Of a stretch of 64,000 bases of DNA, positions 9,066 through 16,838 are shown one piece after another. A model generated the notes under the pieces. It did not search any database, had not been told where the DNA came from, and was given only the letters and a program-made list of their open reading frames with translations. The stretch is taken from the NCBI GenBank assembly GCA_963662765.2, contig CAXXUP010000006.1:186001-250000 (forward strand), written 5' to 3'. Numbering within the stretch: position 1 is the stretch's first letter; the number at the start of each line of letters is the position of its first letter. Origin of the DNA: DATMXT01 sp963662765 (GTDB lineage: Bacteria > Bacillota > Clostridia > Oscillospirales > Feifaniaceae). Position numbers and translations under genes: made by a program.

Positions 9066-9635
9066 ATGCGGAAATTTGAGCGGCCGCAGTTCCGACGCCC
9101 GCAAAAAGAGAATCTGCTTACGACGATTCGCAGAGCCATGCTTGCGCAGGTGTCGGGCGATGTGATCGAACTTGGCGGCGGCGACGGACAGAGTGCACCG
9201 TTTTTTCCGCTCGACCGCGTCACGTCTTTGACCATTGTGGACGGACGTTTTTCTCCCGGCGTCAGAGAACATGACTTCGACCAAGTTCCGGTGAATTTTA
9301 TCGTACAGACAAAAGACAAACTGCCGCTTGACAACTGCAGCTTTGATTTCGCTTGTCTGTTTTTTGCGCTCTCTTCGATGAAAGACCCCTATTGTGCCCT
9401 CTGCGAGCTGCGCAGACTCCTGCGGTCAGACGGCCAGGTACAGTTTTTAGACTTCTATCGGCCGGGCGGCCCTGCGGGAATTGTCTTCGATGGGGCCAAC
9501 TTAATTCGAAAAGTGGCCACAAAGGGCAGCATAAACCGCAACATCATCTCAATGCTTGAGGTGTCGGGCTTCCAGATCGAGACGGTCTCGCGGTGCGGGT
9601 CGATTTTTGTCTGCGGCAGCGCTAAAAAGATTTAA
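9066..9635 (+). CDS. Class I SAM-dependent methyltransferase, substrate unknown
   Basis: The 189-residue protein has the Rossmann methyltransferase fold. Motif I is VIELGGGDGQSAPFF, and the acidic beta-2 end is TIVDG. A motif-II-like KLPLDNCSFDFACLFFALS and a LRRLLRSDGQVQFLDF strand, typical of the methyltransferase type 11 family, follow. The ATG at 9066 has GGAGGTGGGCGG directly before it. The ATG at 9015 lies in the intergenic region without a ribosome site. It diverges from transketolase, and nothing nearby points to a substrate. It could be a small-molecule or lipid methyltransferase. Confidence 0.85.
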   Translation: MRKFERPQFRRPQKENLLTTIRRAMLAQVSGDVIELGGGDGQSAPFFPLDRVTSLTIVDGRFSPGVREHDFDQVPVNFIVQTKDKLPLDNCSFDFACLFFALSSMKDPYCALCELRRLLRSDGQVQFLDFYRPGGPAGIVFDGANLIRKVATKGSINRNIISMLEVSGFQIETVSRCGSIFVCGSAKKI

Positions 9636-9655
9636 GATGACGGGTTCCGGGGACC

Positions 9656-10408
9656 TTAAGACGCCGGCTCGGGGAGCGCCCATTCAAAAACGAAATAGCT
9701 TGTCACTTCGCCGTCGGCTTTAATAAAGTCGGCGGCGTTTTTGTGGGCTAGCTCGATGGGGGTGTATCCGAGTTCATTCCCGGCCTCCATGGCGACATAG
9801 AGCAGCGTACCTGAGTCGACGTACTCGCTTGTAAGTCCCAGCACCGCCGTGGGCTCGCCCGCGAGGACAAGCGCCCTCGTCTCCTCGTCCCGCGCATCAG
9901 CCTCGTCCGACGTCAGCCCGTGGGAGAAGTCGAGCGAGATGACGACAAGACAACCGTCTCGCACAAGATTTGCCACTTCACCCGCAAGTTCTTTTGCCGT
10001 CTTATCGGGAACGGTGCGGGAGAGGGCGCCCGCGGCAAGAGCGCACCCGTCAAAATAGGGTATGAGCTCCGTGATGCCCCACTCGGCCGCAATGAGGTCG
10101 TCCCTCGGCTGCGCACCTACCGCGATCAGGCGCGCTGTCAGGGTCTCGTCATATCCTTTTTGGGCTGTGATGAAAGGCGGACCCACGGCCTTATGGTGGG
10201 GGGAGAGAATGACGACTTTGTCCTCCGAAAACCCATCAAGTGCGTCCCCCACCATGGAGGCCGCCACATTGTGATGGGGCAAAATGAGAATGCGGCCCGC
10301 GCACTGCTCAGACCCCGGTACCTCATTTGGCACCGGGGCCGAGCAGCCCGCAAGGGCCGCAAGCAGTATAAAGGGGATTATTCGCAGCCGTTCCAGCAAT
10401 ATGTGCAT
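9656..10408 (-). CDS. MEMO-family (AmmeMemoRadiSam protein B-like) lipoprotein
   Basis: The 250-residue protein begins with a lipoprotein signal, IIPFILLAALAGC, and Cys about 20 residues from the Met. It would be anchored outside the membrane. The body follows the MEMO fold pattern: ILPHHNVAAS where canonical members have PHAGY, then VVILSPHHK (His site), and ISLDFSHGLTSDEA (the SSDFSH motif). The histidines suggest metal binding. MEMO proteins are related to LigB-type dioxygenases and were recently linked to copper chemistry in animals; the role here is unknown. Its start lies inside the 3' end of the purF-like gene. ATGs at 10417 and 10408 are both possible. No AmmeMemoRadiSam A or radical SAM partner is next to it. 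Confidence 0.75.
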   Translation of the reverse strand: MHILLERLRIIPFILLAALAGCSAPVPNEVPGSEQCAGRILILPHHNVAASMVGDALDGFSEDKVVILSPHHKAVGPPFITAQKGYDETLTARLIAVGAQPRDDLIAAEWGITELIPYFDGCALAAGALSRTVPDKTAKELAGEVANLVRDGCLVVISLDFSHGLTSDEADARDEETRALVLAGEPTAVLGLTSEYVDSGTLLYVAMEAGNELGYTPIELAHKNAADFIKADGEVTSYFVFEWALPEPAS

Positions 10409-11790
10409 ATCTTGCATTTCGGAATACCGATGGCGTCAAGCAGCCCGTCTAGGCGCTGATACCGAAGTGTATCGACACCGATCATCTCGCAGATGCGCTG
10501 CTGCATCTCGCCGTAGGAGCGGCTGTCGGGGTCGAGGTAGGGGGCCATCTTGTCCTTGCCGGGTTCAGCGGTGCCCTCCCGCTCCTTGATGACGCGTCTG
10601 GCGATCAAATCCTCAATGGAAACCGAGCGGGAGAAGTTGAGGTATTTGCAGCCGAAGGCGAGGGGCGGGCAGGCAGGCCTTATGTGGATGGCCTTGGCGC
10701 CGCTGCCGTACAGGTAGCCGACGGTGTCCCGCATCTGGGTGCCGCGCACGATGGAGTCGTCGACAATGAGCAGCCGCTGATTTTTGATCAGATCTTCGAC
10801 CGGCACCAGCTTCATGCGGGCGATGAGGTCGCGCATGGCCTGGTTTTGCGGCATGAAGGAGCGGGGCCAGGTGGGGGTGTATTTGATGAGCGGCCGGGCG
10901 AAGGGCATTCCGGAGGCTCTGGAAAATCCGATGGCGTGGGCGGTGCCGGAGTCCGGAACCCCCGAGACGTGGTCGACAGTCTCAGTCTCACCTTTTGCCA
11001 GGTTTGCGCCGTCCTGATACCGCATTTTCTCGACATTGACCCCTTCATAGGAGGAGGTGGGATAGCCGAAATAGGTCCAGAGAAATGCGCAGATGCGCAT
11101 TTCGTCTCCCGCTTTGGCCACGGTCTCAATGCCGTCCGGTGTCATTTTGACGATTTCGCCGGGGCCCAGCTCATAGTGGTCGGCGTATCCGATGTTGAAG
11201 TAGGCGAAGGACTCGAAGGAGGCGCAGTAAGCCCCCTCCTTGTGGCCGATCAGCATGGGGGTGCGGCCGTACCGGTCGCGGGCGGCGTAGATACAGTCCG
11301 GGGTCAGCACCATGATACCGAGAGAGCCGTCGACAAGGCTCTGGACGTATTTGATGCCCTCCACGATGTCGCCCTTGCGGGCGATCAGGGTCGCCACCAC
11401 CTCAGTGGGATTGATTTTGCCGCCCGACAGCTCGAAGAAGTGGCCGCTGCCGCCCGACAGCACGATGGAGACAAGCTCTTCAATGTTGTTGATGCGGCTG
11501 ACGGTGCAGACCGCAAAAGTGCCAAGGGAAGAGCGGATGAGCACCGGCTGGGGCTCCATATCGCTGATGCCGCCGATGCCGAGATTGCCGGTAAAGTCAA
11601 CGGTGTCGGCCTCGAATTTCGTGCGAAAAGGGGAGTTCTCAATATTGTGGATGGCCCGCTGAAACCCGCGGTCCGGGTCATAGATGACCATTCCGCCGCG
11701 GCGGGTGCCGAGGTGGGAATGGTAGTCGGTGCCGAAAAACACGTCGAATACGCAGGTTTCCTTTGAAGCTACGCCGAAATATCCTCCCAT
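10378..11790 (-). CDS. purF: PurF-like amidophosphoribosyltransferase lacking the catalytic Cys
   Basis: The 470-residue protein has the two PurF domains. The C-terminal PRTase domain is intact, with the PRPP loop LLIVDDSIVRGTQMRDTV. The N-terminal Ntn-hydrolase domain starts MGGYFGVASKE, so Gly replaces the Cys2 nucleophile of canonical MCGI. The usual HNG segment is replaced by VSRINNIEE. Glutamine hydrolysis by the standard route therefore looks impossible, and the enzyme may use free ammonia or another donor. The tail KCKICTYCWNGC has four cysteines that could bind Fe-S or zinc. The start at 11790 follows AGGGGGAT, 13 bases after purC. The operon with purE and purC places it in purine synthesis. 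Confidence 0.85.
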   Translation of the reverse strand: MGGYFGVASKETCVFDVFFGTDYHSHLGTRRGGMVIYDPDRGFQRAIHNIENSPFRTKFEADTVDFTGNLGIGGISDMEPQPVLIRSSLGTFAVCTVSRINNIEELVSIVLSGGSGHFFELSGGKINPTEVVATLIARKGDIVEGIKYVQSLVDGSLGIMVLTPDCIYAARDRYGRTPMLIGHKEGAYCASFESFAYFNIGYADHYELGPGEIVKMTPDGIETVAKAGDEMRICAFLWTYFGYPTSSYEGVNVEKMRYQDGANLAKGETETVDHVSGVPDSGTAHAIGFSRASGMPFARPLIKYTPTWPRSFMPQNQAMRDLIARMKLVPVEDLIKNQRLLIVDDSIVRGTQMRDTVGYLYGSGAKAIHIRPACPPLAFGCKYLNFSRSVSIEDLIARRVIKEREGTAEPGKDKMAPYLDPDSRSYGEMQQRICEMIGVDTLRYQRLDGLLDAIGIPKCKICTYCWNGCE

Positions 11791-11803
11791 TGCGCTTATC
11801 CCC

Positions 11804-12511
11804 CTACAGAAGCCGGCGGGCGACTTCGACATAGGCGCCCTCCGGATCCGGCATGTCGCGGCGAAAACGGTCCTTGTCCATATGGTCGCCGGTTTTGGCG
11901 TCCCAAAGCCTACAGGTGTCGGGTGAGATCTCGTCGGCCAGGATCAGTTTGCCTTCGGAGTCGACGCCGAACTCCAGCTTGAAGTCGATAAGGGTGAGGC
12001 CGGCCTTTGCGAGGTATTCCTTTAAAAAATCATTGACGCGCCCTGCGAGACCGTAGATCGTATCGAGCTGCTCCCGCGTCGCAAAGCCTGTGGCGATGGC
12101 GTGAGTGTCGTTGATCATGGGGTCTCCGAGCGCGTCATTCTTGTAGCAGATTTCGAAAACAGTGCAGGCGAGTTGCATTCCCTCCGTAAGGCCGAGGCGT
12201 TTGGCCATTGATCCGGCAGCGACGTTCCTGACAATGACCTCGAGCGGAATAATGGTGACTTTTTTGACGACCGTCTCCCGGTCCGAGAGCTCTTTGACGA
12301 AGTGGGTGGGCACTCCGACACCTTCGAGCTTTTGCATAAGCAGGTTACTCATGCGGTTATTGACCGAGCCCTTGCCGACAATGGTGCCTCGTTTCAGACC
12401 GTTGAGCGCCGTTGCGTCGTCTTTGTAGCTGACAATGACTTGGTTTGCGTCGTCGGTGGCAAAGACCTTTTTGGCCTTGCCCTCATAGAGCTGTTCGCGC
12501 TTTTCCATCAC
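11804..12511 (-). CDS. purC: SAICAR synthetase
   Basis: The 235-residue enzyme ligates CAIR and aspartate with ATP to give SAICAR. The N-terminal LYEGKAKKVFATDD is the hallmark nucleotide-binding strand. IIPLEVIVRNVAAGSMAKR and LTLIDFKLEFG follow, then ADEISPDTCRLWD, the substrate and metal site of the family. Its length matches the usual 235-240 residues. The start codon overlaps the purE stop by 4 bases, so the two are translationally coupled. Confidence 0.97.
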   Translation of the reverse strand: MMEKREQLYEGKAKKVFATDDANQVIVSYKDDATALNGLKRGTIVGKGSVNNRMSNLLMQKLEGVGVPTHFVKELSDRETVVKKVTIIPLEVIVRNVAAGSMAKRLGLTEGMQLACTVFEICYKNDALGDPMINDTHAIATGFATREQLDTIYGLAGRVNDFLKEYLAKAGLTLIDFKLEFGVDSEGKLILADEISPDTCRLWDAKTGDHMDKDRFRRDMPDPEGAYVEVARRLL

Positions 12512-12999
12512 ATTAGCCTCCCCTGTAATTCCTCATCTTTTTTCCTGACACTCGCCGCCATGTCCGTTTTCATCGTTTTTAGCTTGTCCGAAAGCTCTTC
12601 GTCGCCCGTGGCGATGATCTGGGCCGCCAAAATTGCCGCATTTTTGCCTCCGTCGATGGCCACGGTCGCCACCGGCACGCCGGGTGGCATCTGCACCATG
12701 GCAAGCAGCGCGTCGAGTCCATCCAGTGCTTTGGCGGACACCGGCACCGCGACAACAGGCAGCACCGTGTAGGCCGCAAGCACGCCGGCCAGGTGCGCCG
12801 CCTTGCCGGCAAAGGCGATGATGACCCCAAATCCCTTTTGCATGGCCTCACCGGAAAGCTGTGCCGCGTACTCCGGCGTGCGGTGGGCCGAGCAGACGTG
12901 GGCCTCGAAGGGAATGTCGAGCGCCTTCAGCTGGGTCAAAGCGCCCTCGACGACCGGCAGGTCGCTGTCGCTTCCCATGACCACAAGGACCTTTTTCAT
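12508..12999 (-). CDS. purE: N5-CAIR mutase
   Basis: The 163-residue class I PurE rearranges N5-CAIR to CAIR. MGSDSDLPVVEGALTQL at residue 8 is the phosphate-binding signature. SAHRTPE follows with the catalytic His, and then IAFAGKAAHLAGVLAA. In many Firmicutes purE, purC and purF are adjacent as here; purK is not visible in the window. It is the first gene of the minus-strand purine operon, with a promoter 44-73 bases upstream. I see no purine riboswitch in the short leader. Confidence 0.97.
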   Translation of the reverse strand: MKKVLVVMGSDSDLPVVEGALTQLKALDIPFEAHVCSAHRTPEYAAQLSGEAMQKGFGVIIAFAGKAAHLAGVLAAYTVLPVVAVPVSAKALDGLDALLAMVQMPPGVPVATVAIDGGKNAAILAAQIIATGDEELSDKLKTMKTDMAASVRKKDEELQGRLM

Positions 13000-13042
13000 G
13001 GTGCCCTCCTATGCAAAAAAATAGACAAAAAATCTCACTAAT

Positions 13043-13072
13043 ATTTTAACAGGTTGACCAAGAGACCGTCAA
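13043..13072 (-). promoter_or_regulatory. Sigma-A promoter of the purE operon
   Basis: On the minus strand TTGACG (13072-13067) and TAAAAT (13048-13043) are separated by 18 bp. It overlaps the region divergent to the small gene at 13128. Confidence 0.65.
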
Positions 13073-13127
13073 TATGAAAAATCACCAAAAACATGGGCGC
13101 GCCATACGATATATCGAGGTGATGCAC

Positions 13128-13421
13128 ATGGCGTCTGTGATAACAATCATCTGCGTGACTGCCTTAGCGGCATATCTGATGGCGATTTTCTGCGCGCCCG
13201 AGTACACCGAGCAGGTGTTTTTGGTCGTCCCCCTCATGGCCGACACTGCCGAGCGGGCAATTGAAGACGCGGTCCGGTGCGCGCCGGGGGCGAACATCAT
13301 TGGCCTCGACACGGGGGATGCCGACGCCGCGGAGATTGCGCAGCTGTTATCCCGCCGGTATCCGTGGCTCAAGGTGGCCACCTGCGAGGAGCTGTCGGAG
13401 GTCATCCGTTGCTGGAAGTGA
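13128..13421 (+). CDS. Small single-pass membrane protein, unknown function
   Basis: The 97-residue protein has one N-terminal hydrophobic segment, IICVTALAAYLMAIFCA (about residues 7-23), and a soluble remainder. That remainder alternates strands and helices: VFLVVPL, IEDAVRCAPGANIIGLDTGDADAAE, then a C-terminal WLKVATCEELSEV. I do not recognise the family. The pattern of a short beta-alpha-beta domain after an anchor is seen in many uncharacterised clostridial proteins. GAGGTG precedes two possible ATGs (13122, 13128); the second has better spacing. It stands alone between purE and recD2. Confidence 0.6.
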   Translation: MASVITIICVTALAAYLMAIFCAPEYTEQVFLVVPLMADTAERAIEDAVRCAPGANIIGLDTGDADAAEIAQLLSRRYPWLKVATCEELSEVIRCWK

Positions 13422-13455
13422 CGGCAGGCATATGCCGTAGACAACAGACAGCAGG

Positions 13456-13555
13456 CAGTGGTATAATAGCCGCAACGCGGCTATTATATGTAATTTTATT
13501 ACGCGTGCGATTTTCGCCCTGTGGGGCGAAGGCACATGCGATGATTATACCACTG
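13456..13555. repeat. 100-bp element with perfect 12-bp terminal inverted repeats
   Basis: CAGTGGTATAAT at 13456-13467 and its exact complement ATTATACCACTG at 13544-13555 bound a 100-bp stretch. It contains two further hairpins: arms TAATAGCCGC/GCGGCTATTA at 13464-13486, and TTCGCCC/GGGCGAA at 13513-13530. The layout resembles a MITE or REP-type repeat. A third copy of GTGGTATAAT follows at 13570-13579. It has no coding capacity. Confidence 0.7.
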
Positions 13556-13569
13556 CGCGCTTTACGCTT

Positions 13570-13579
13570 GTGGTATAAT
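13570..13579 (+). promoter_or_regulatory. Extended -10 promoter element before recD2
   Basis: TGTGGTATAAT contains an extended TG and a perfect TATAAT at 13574-13579. No good -35 box lies 17 bp upstream. The same ten bases occur in the ends of the neighbouring 100-bp inverted-repeat element, so the promoter may derive from it. Confidence 0.45.
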
Positions 13580-13639
13580 TAGCCCGTGAATTGTGTCGGT
13601 GCCGCCCTTGATCATAGGGTGCGCCGTGCGGGAGGATCT

Positions 13640-16105
13640 ATGCCGGAGGAAGTCACGCTGACGGGACTCGTGAAGCGCGTCATCTATCATAACAGTGAAA
13701 ATTCGTACACCGTCGTGGAGGCGGACTGCGGCGCCGAGAGCGCCGTCATTGTCTGCTACACCGCCGATCTGCGCCCGGGCGAGACTGTCCGGGCTGTTGG
13801 CAGTTATGTCAACCACGCGACCTACGGGCCTCAACTCGTGGCCACGTCGGTCGAGTCGGTGGCGCCGTCGGGGGAGGATGCCATCCGGCAGTACCTCATC
13901 AGCGGCGCGGTACGAGGGGTCGGCAAGGTGCTTGCCGACCGCATTGTCGACCGCTTCGGGGCAGCCTCGTTAGAGGTGCTCGAGTCCTCGCCCGAGCTTC
14001 TCACCAAGGTCAAGGGCATCACACCGGGCAAGGCCGAACAGATCAGCCGCCGTTACCGGGAGCTGATGGGCATCAAAAAGGTCATTGAAGAGCTGCGGGC
14101 CATGAAACTGGCCCCCTATACAGCCGTCCTCCTCTACAAGCGGTACGGGCTTGCGGCGGTAAAGACGGTGAGGGAAAACCCCTACCTGCTTTGCGGCGAG
14201 GAATATGAAGCCAATTTCGAAGAGGTCGACGCGGCCGCGGTGTCGGAGTTCGGGGTCGACCCAGCATCTGGCTTGCGGGCAAAGGCCGGCCTTGCGCACG
14301 TGCTGCGACACAACCTCGGCAACGGGCACACCTTCTTGCCGGAGGACAAGCTGATTATGACGGCCGCAAACTTCCTTGAGGTCGACGTCGAGGTGGCCGA
14401 GGCCGCCTGTGCCGAGCTTCTGGAAGAGGGCGCCGTCGTATCGGAACCAGTGGCTGGGCTCGATGCGACTTTTCTCACCCCTTATTACGAGGCCGAACGG
14501 TCGGTCGCTATCAGGCTGCTCGAGATGGCCCGTCCGCTGCCGCCCATCACTGAAGCGGACAGGCTGGTCGACGACATTGCCGCAGGCCTTGGCATCGAAT
14601 ACGCCGACCGTCAGAAAAAGGCCATCATGGTCTGCCTGCAAAACGGACTTTTCATTCTGACCGGTGGTCCCGGCACCGGCAAGACGACGACGCTGAAGGG
14701 CATTCTGTCGGCGCTCTCCCACCGCGGCGAGCGGGTGCTCTGCTGCGCCCCGACCGGGCGCGCGGCCAAGCGCATGAGCGAGCTGTCCGGGGCGGCGGCC
14801 TCCACCATTCACCGCATGCTGGGCGTGACGCCGCAATCAGGCGGCATCCGCTACAAAATGAATGAGCAAAACCCGCTTGAGGCCGACACCGTCATCGTCG
14901 ACGAGGCCTCCATGCTCGACATCATGCTCTTCGATGCGCTGCTGAGGGCCATTCGGCCGGGGGCAAGGCTCATACTGGTCGGGGACGCGAACCAGCTCCC
15001 CCCCATCGGGGCCGGCAATGTGCTGCGGGACATCATGGGCAGCAGCCTGTTTGCAACGGTCGAATTAAAGGAGATTTTCAGACAGGCCAAGGACAGCCTC
15101 ATCGTTGTCAATGCCCACCTTATCAATGCGGGCGATGCGCCGGAGTTTAACGCCAGAGACAGCGATTTCTTTTTTGTCAAGTGCCCGGAGCGGGAAAAAC
15201 TTGCCGAGACAGTGGCCGACCTTGTGGCGCGGCGCCTGCCTGCCGCCTACCACATTGACCCTGCGGCTGAGCTGCAGGTCATCACCCCGACCCGCAAAAC
15301 GGAGTTTGGCACCGTCTCCTTAAACGCCGTGCTGCAGCGTACCTTGAATCCGCCGTCGTCCGACAAGGCCGAATATGTGCCGATGGGGCTTGGGTTTACC
15401 ATCCGTCAGGGCGACAAAGTCATGCAAAACCGCAACAATTATGACCTCGAGGCCGTCAACACCGAGACGGGCGAGATGTCGGTCGGCATTTTCAATGGGG
15501 ACATCGGCATCGTGCAGGAGGTCGACCGCATGAACGAGCTGCTCCTCATCCGATTTGACGACCGGCTGGTCGAATACCCCTTCGAGATGGTCCACCAGCT
15601 CGAGCTGGCCTATGCCGTCACGGTGCACAAGAGCCAGGGCAGTGAGTATCCGGTTGTGGTCTTTCCGGCCTACCGCGGCATGCCGCGGCTTCAGACCCGC
15701 AACCTGCTCTATACGGCTGTGACGAGGGCCAAACAGATTTTCGTCGCGGTGGGGGAGCCGGAAGCGCTCGAGTTCATGACGGCCAACAGTAGGGTCGACA
15801 GGCGGTACACCGCCTTGAAATACATGCTGATGACGCTGTGTGAAGATCTTGGCGATATCGGGGGAAACGGCATCCGGGGCGATCTTGGGGTCCCTGGAGA
15901 CCATGGTGGCCATGAAGACCCGGGTGACTCCGACAAATCTGACGGCCATGACGATTCCGATAGCCGTGACAGCCAGGACAACCATGACGATCCCGACAGC
16001 CGTGACAACCATGACAACCATGACAACCATGACAACCATGACAACCATGACAACCATGACAACCATGACAACCATGACGACCATGACGACCATGAAGATT
16101 CTTGA
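13640..16105 (+). CDS. recD2: RecD2-family 5'-3' DNA helicase
   Basis: The 821-residue SF1B helicase acts in DNA repair and replication-fork processing without RecBC. An N-terminal OB-like domain (GLVKRVIYHNSENSYTVVEA) and helix-hairpin-helix segments (LLTKVKGITPGKAEQI) precede the motor. The motor has Walker A TGGPGTGKTTTLKGIL and Walker B VIVDEASMLD, then GDANQLPPIGAGNVL and the C-terminal AVTVHKSQGSEYPVVV. Residues after about 755 form a tail of Asp, His, Asn and Ser, with eight perfect DNH repeats, encoded by a 9-bp minisatellite. The tail is not part of the family and may bind metal or be dispensable. The start at 13640 follows GGGAGGATCT. The 3' end overlaps comFC. Confidence 0.94.
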   Translation: MPEEVTLTGLVKRVIYHNSENSYTVVEADCGAESAVIVCYTADLRPGETVRAVGSYVNHATYGPQLVATSVESVAPSGEDAIRQYLISGAVRGVGKVLADRIVDRFGAASLEVLESSPELLTKVKGITPGKAEQISRRYRELMGIKKVIEELRAMKLAPYTAVLLYKRYGLAAVKTVRENPYLLCGEEYEANFEEVDAAAVSEFGVDPASGLRAKAGLAHVLRHNLGNGHTFLPEDKLIMTAANFLEVDVEVAEAACAELLEEGAVVSEPVAGLDATFLTPYYEAERSVAIRLLEMARPLPPITEADRLVDDIAAGLGIEYADRQKKAIMVCLQNGLFILTGGPGTGKTTTLKGILSALSHRGERVLCCAPTGRAAKRMSELSGAAASTIHRMLGVTPQSGGIRYKMNEQNPLEADTVIVDEASMLDIMLFDALLRAIRPGARLILVGDANQLPPIGAGNVLRDIMGSSLFATVELKEIFRQAKDSLIVVNAHLINAGDAPEFNARDSDFFFVKCPEREKLAETVADLVARRLPAAYHIDPAAELQVITPTRKTEFGTVSLNAVLQRTLNPPSSDKAEYVPMGLGFTIRQGDKVMQNRNNYDLEAVNTETGEMSVGIFNGDIGIVQEVDRMNELLLIRFDDRLVEYPFEMVHQLELAYAVTVHKSQGSEYPVVVFPAYRGMPRLQTRNLLYTAVTRAKQIFVAVGEPEALEFMTANSRVDRRYTALKYMLMTLCEDLGDIGGNGIRGDLGVPGDHGGHEDPGDSDKSDGHDDSDSRDSQDNHDDPDSRDNHDNHDNHDNHDNHDNHDNHDNHDDHDDHEDS
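16004..16093. repeat. 9-bp minisatellite in the recD2/comFC overlap, 10 units
   Basis: Eight perfect copies of GACAACCAT (16004-16075) are followed by two of GACGACCAT (16076-16093). Degenerate copies extend back to about 15950. In the recD2 frame they encode Asp-Asn-His. In the comFC frame they encode Met-Thr-Thr, and the last unit supplies the comFC start codon. Copy changes keep both frames open. Confidence 0.95.
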
Positions 16106-16745
16106 CCTTGTCTATCCGCCGCGCTGCCCTTTTTGCGGCGAGCTTTCAAGGGCTGGGGCCATCTGCGAAGACTGCCTTTCAGAACTTGAAAAGACGGCAG
16201 GTGAGTGCCCCCGGTGCGGCAGTCCGCGTAAGTCCTGCCGCTGCCGGCAGATCGGGGGGGACGGCGGCCTTTCGGCCCCTTTCGTCTACCGGGGTGTTGT
16301 GCAAAAAGCCGTGCTCGGCTTTAAACGCTCGGGGGATATTGAGCAGGCGAAAGTATTTGCCGGGTACATGGCGGGCGAGATTGCAAAGATCGTCACAGCC
16401 GATGTCGTGACGGCGGTGCCCCCGACGCCGGGGGGCTTCAAACGGCGGGGGTTCAACCCGGCAGCGCTCATCGCAAAGGAGCTTGCAAAAGAGCTGGGAC
16501 TGCCCTATGAAGAGATTCTCGGCAGCAAAAACGGACAAAGCCAAAAGGCGGTGGAGAAAGGAGAAGCGCGCATCATGAATGTCAGAGATCGCTTTTTCCC
16601 GCTGCCGGGGGCAATTATCGAGGAAAGGCGGATCCTGCTCATCGACGATGTGCGTACGACCGGCGCGACCCTTGCGACTTGCAGGGAGGTGCTGCTTGCG
16701 GCCGGGGCCGAAAAAGTGCAGACCGCGGCATTCGCGGCAGACTAA
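16092..16745 (+). CDS. comFC: ComFC-type phosphoribosyltransferase-like protein
   Basis: The 217-residue ComF family protein is linked in other species to uptake of transforming DNA. A double zinc-ribbon is seen at residues 10-50 (CPFCGE, CEDC, CPRCGS, CRC). The PRTase-like domain has the VTAVPPTP segment and the PRPP-loop-like RILLIDDVRTTGATLATC. I chose the ATG at 16092 because the family begins close to LDLVYPPRCPFC. The frame stays open upstream through the repeat, giving many alternative Met-Thr-Thr starts. The ribosome site is unclear, so translation may be coupled to recD2, whose stop lies 13 bases inside this gene. Confidence 0.9.
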   Translation: MKILDLVYPPRCPFCGELSRAGAICEDCLSELEKTAGECPRCGSPRKSCRCRQIGGDGGLSAPFVYRGVVQKAVLGFKRSGDIEQAKVFAGYMAGEIAKIVTADVVTAVPPTPGGFKRRGFNPAALIAKELAKELGLPYEEILGSKNGQSQKAVEKGEARIMNVRDRFFPLPGAIIEERRILLIDDVRTTGATLATCREVLLAAGAEKVQTAAFAAD

Positions 16746-16762
16746 ATTTAACAAATAAGTGT

Positions 16763-16791
16763 TTGAATTCTTTTGGGGAATGTTGTAAAAT
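16763..16791 (+). promoter_or_regulatory. Sigma-A promoter of the MreB-like gene
   Basis: TTGAAT at 16763-16768 and TAAAAT at 16786-16791 are separated by 17 bp, in an AT-rich gap about 50 bases before the start codon. Confidence 0.75.
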
Positions 16792-16838
16792 ATAAAAACA
16801 GACAATAAGTGGACAACTATTTGAACAGAGGTGTGACA

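Noticed and set aside
10684..11766. 360-codon plus-strand ORF antisense to the purF-like gene
   Set aside because: It is a shadow frame; the purF-like reading has a complete fold and motifs.
15840..16091. Upstream extension of comFC through the repeat (Met-Thr-Thr tract)
   Set aside because: The ComF family begins at the zinc ribbon. The extension is the recD2 3' end in another frame, although translation from within it cannot be excluded.
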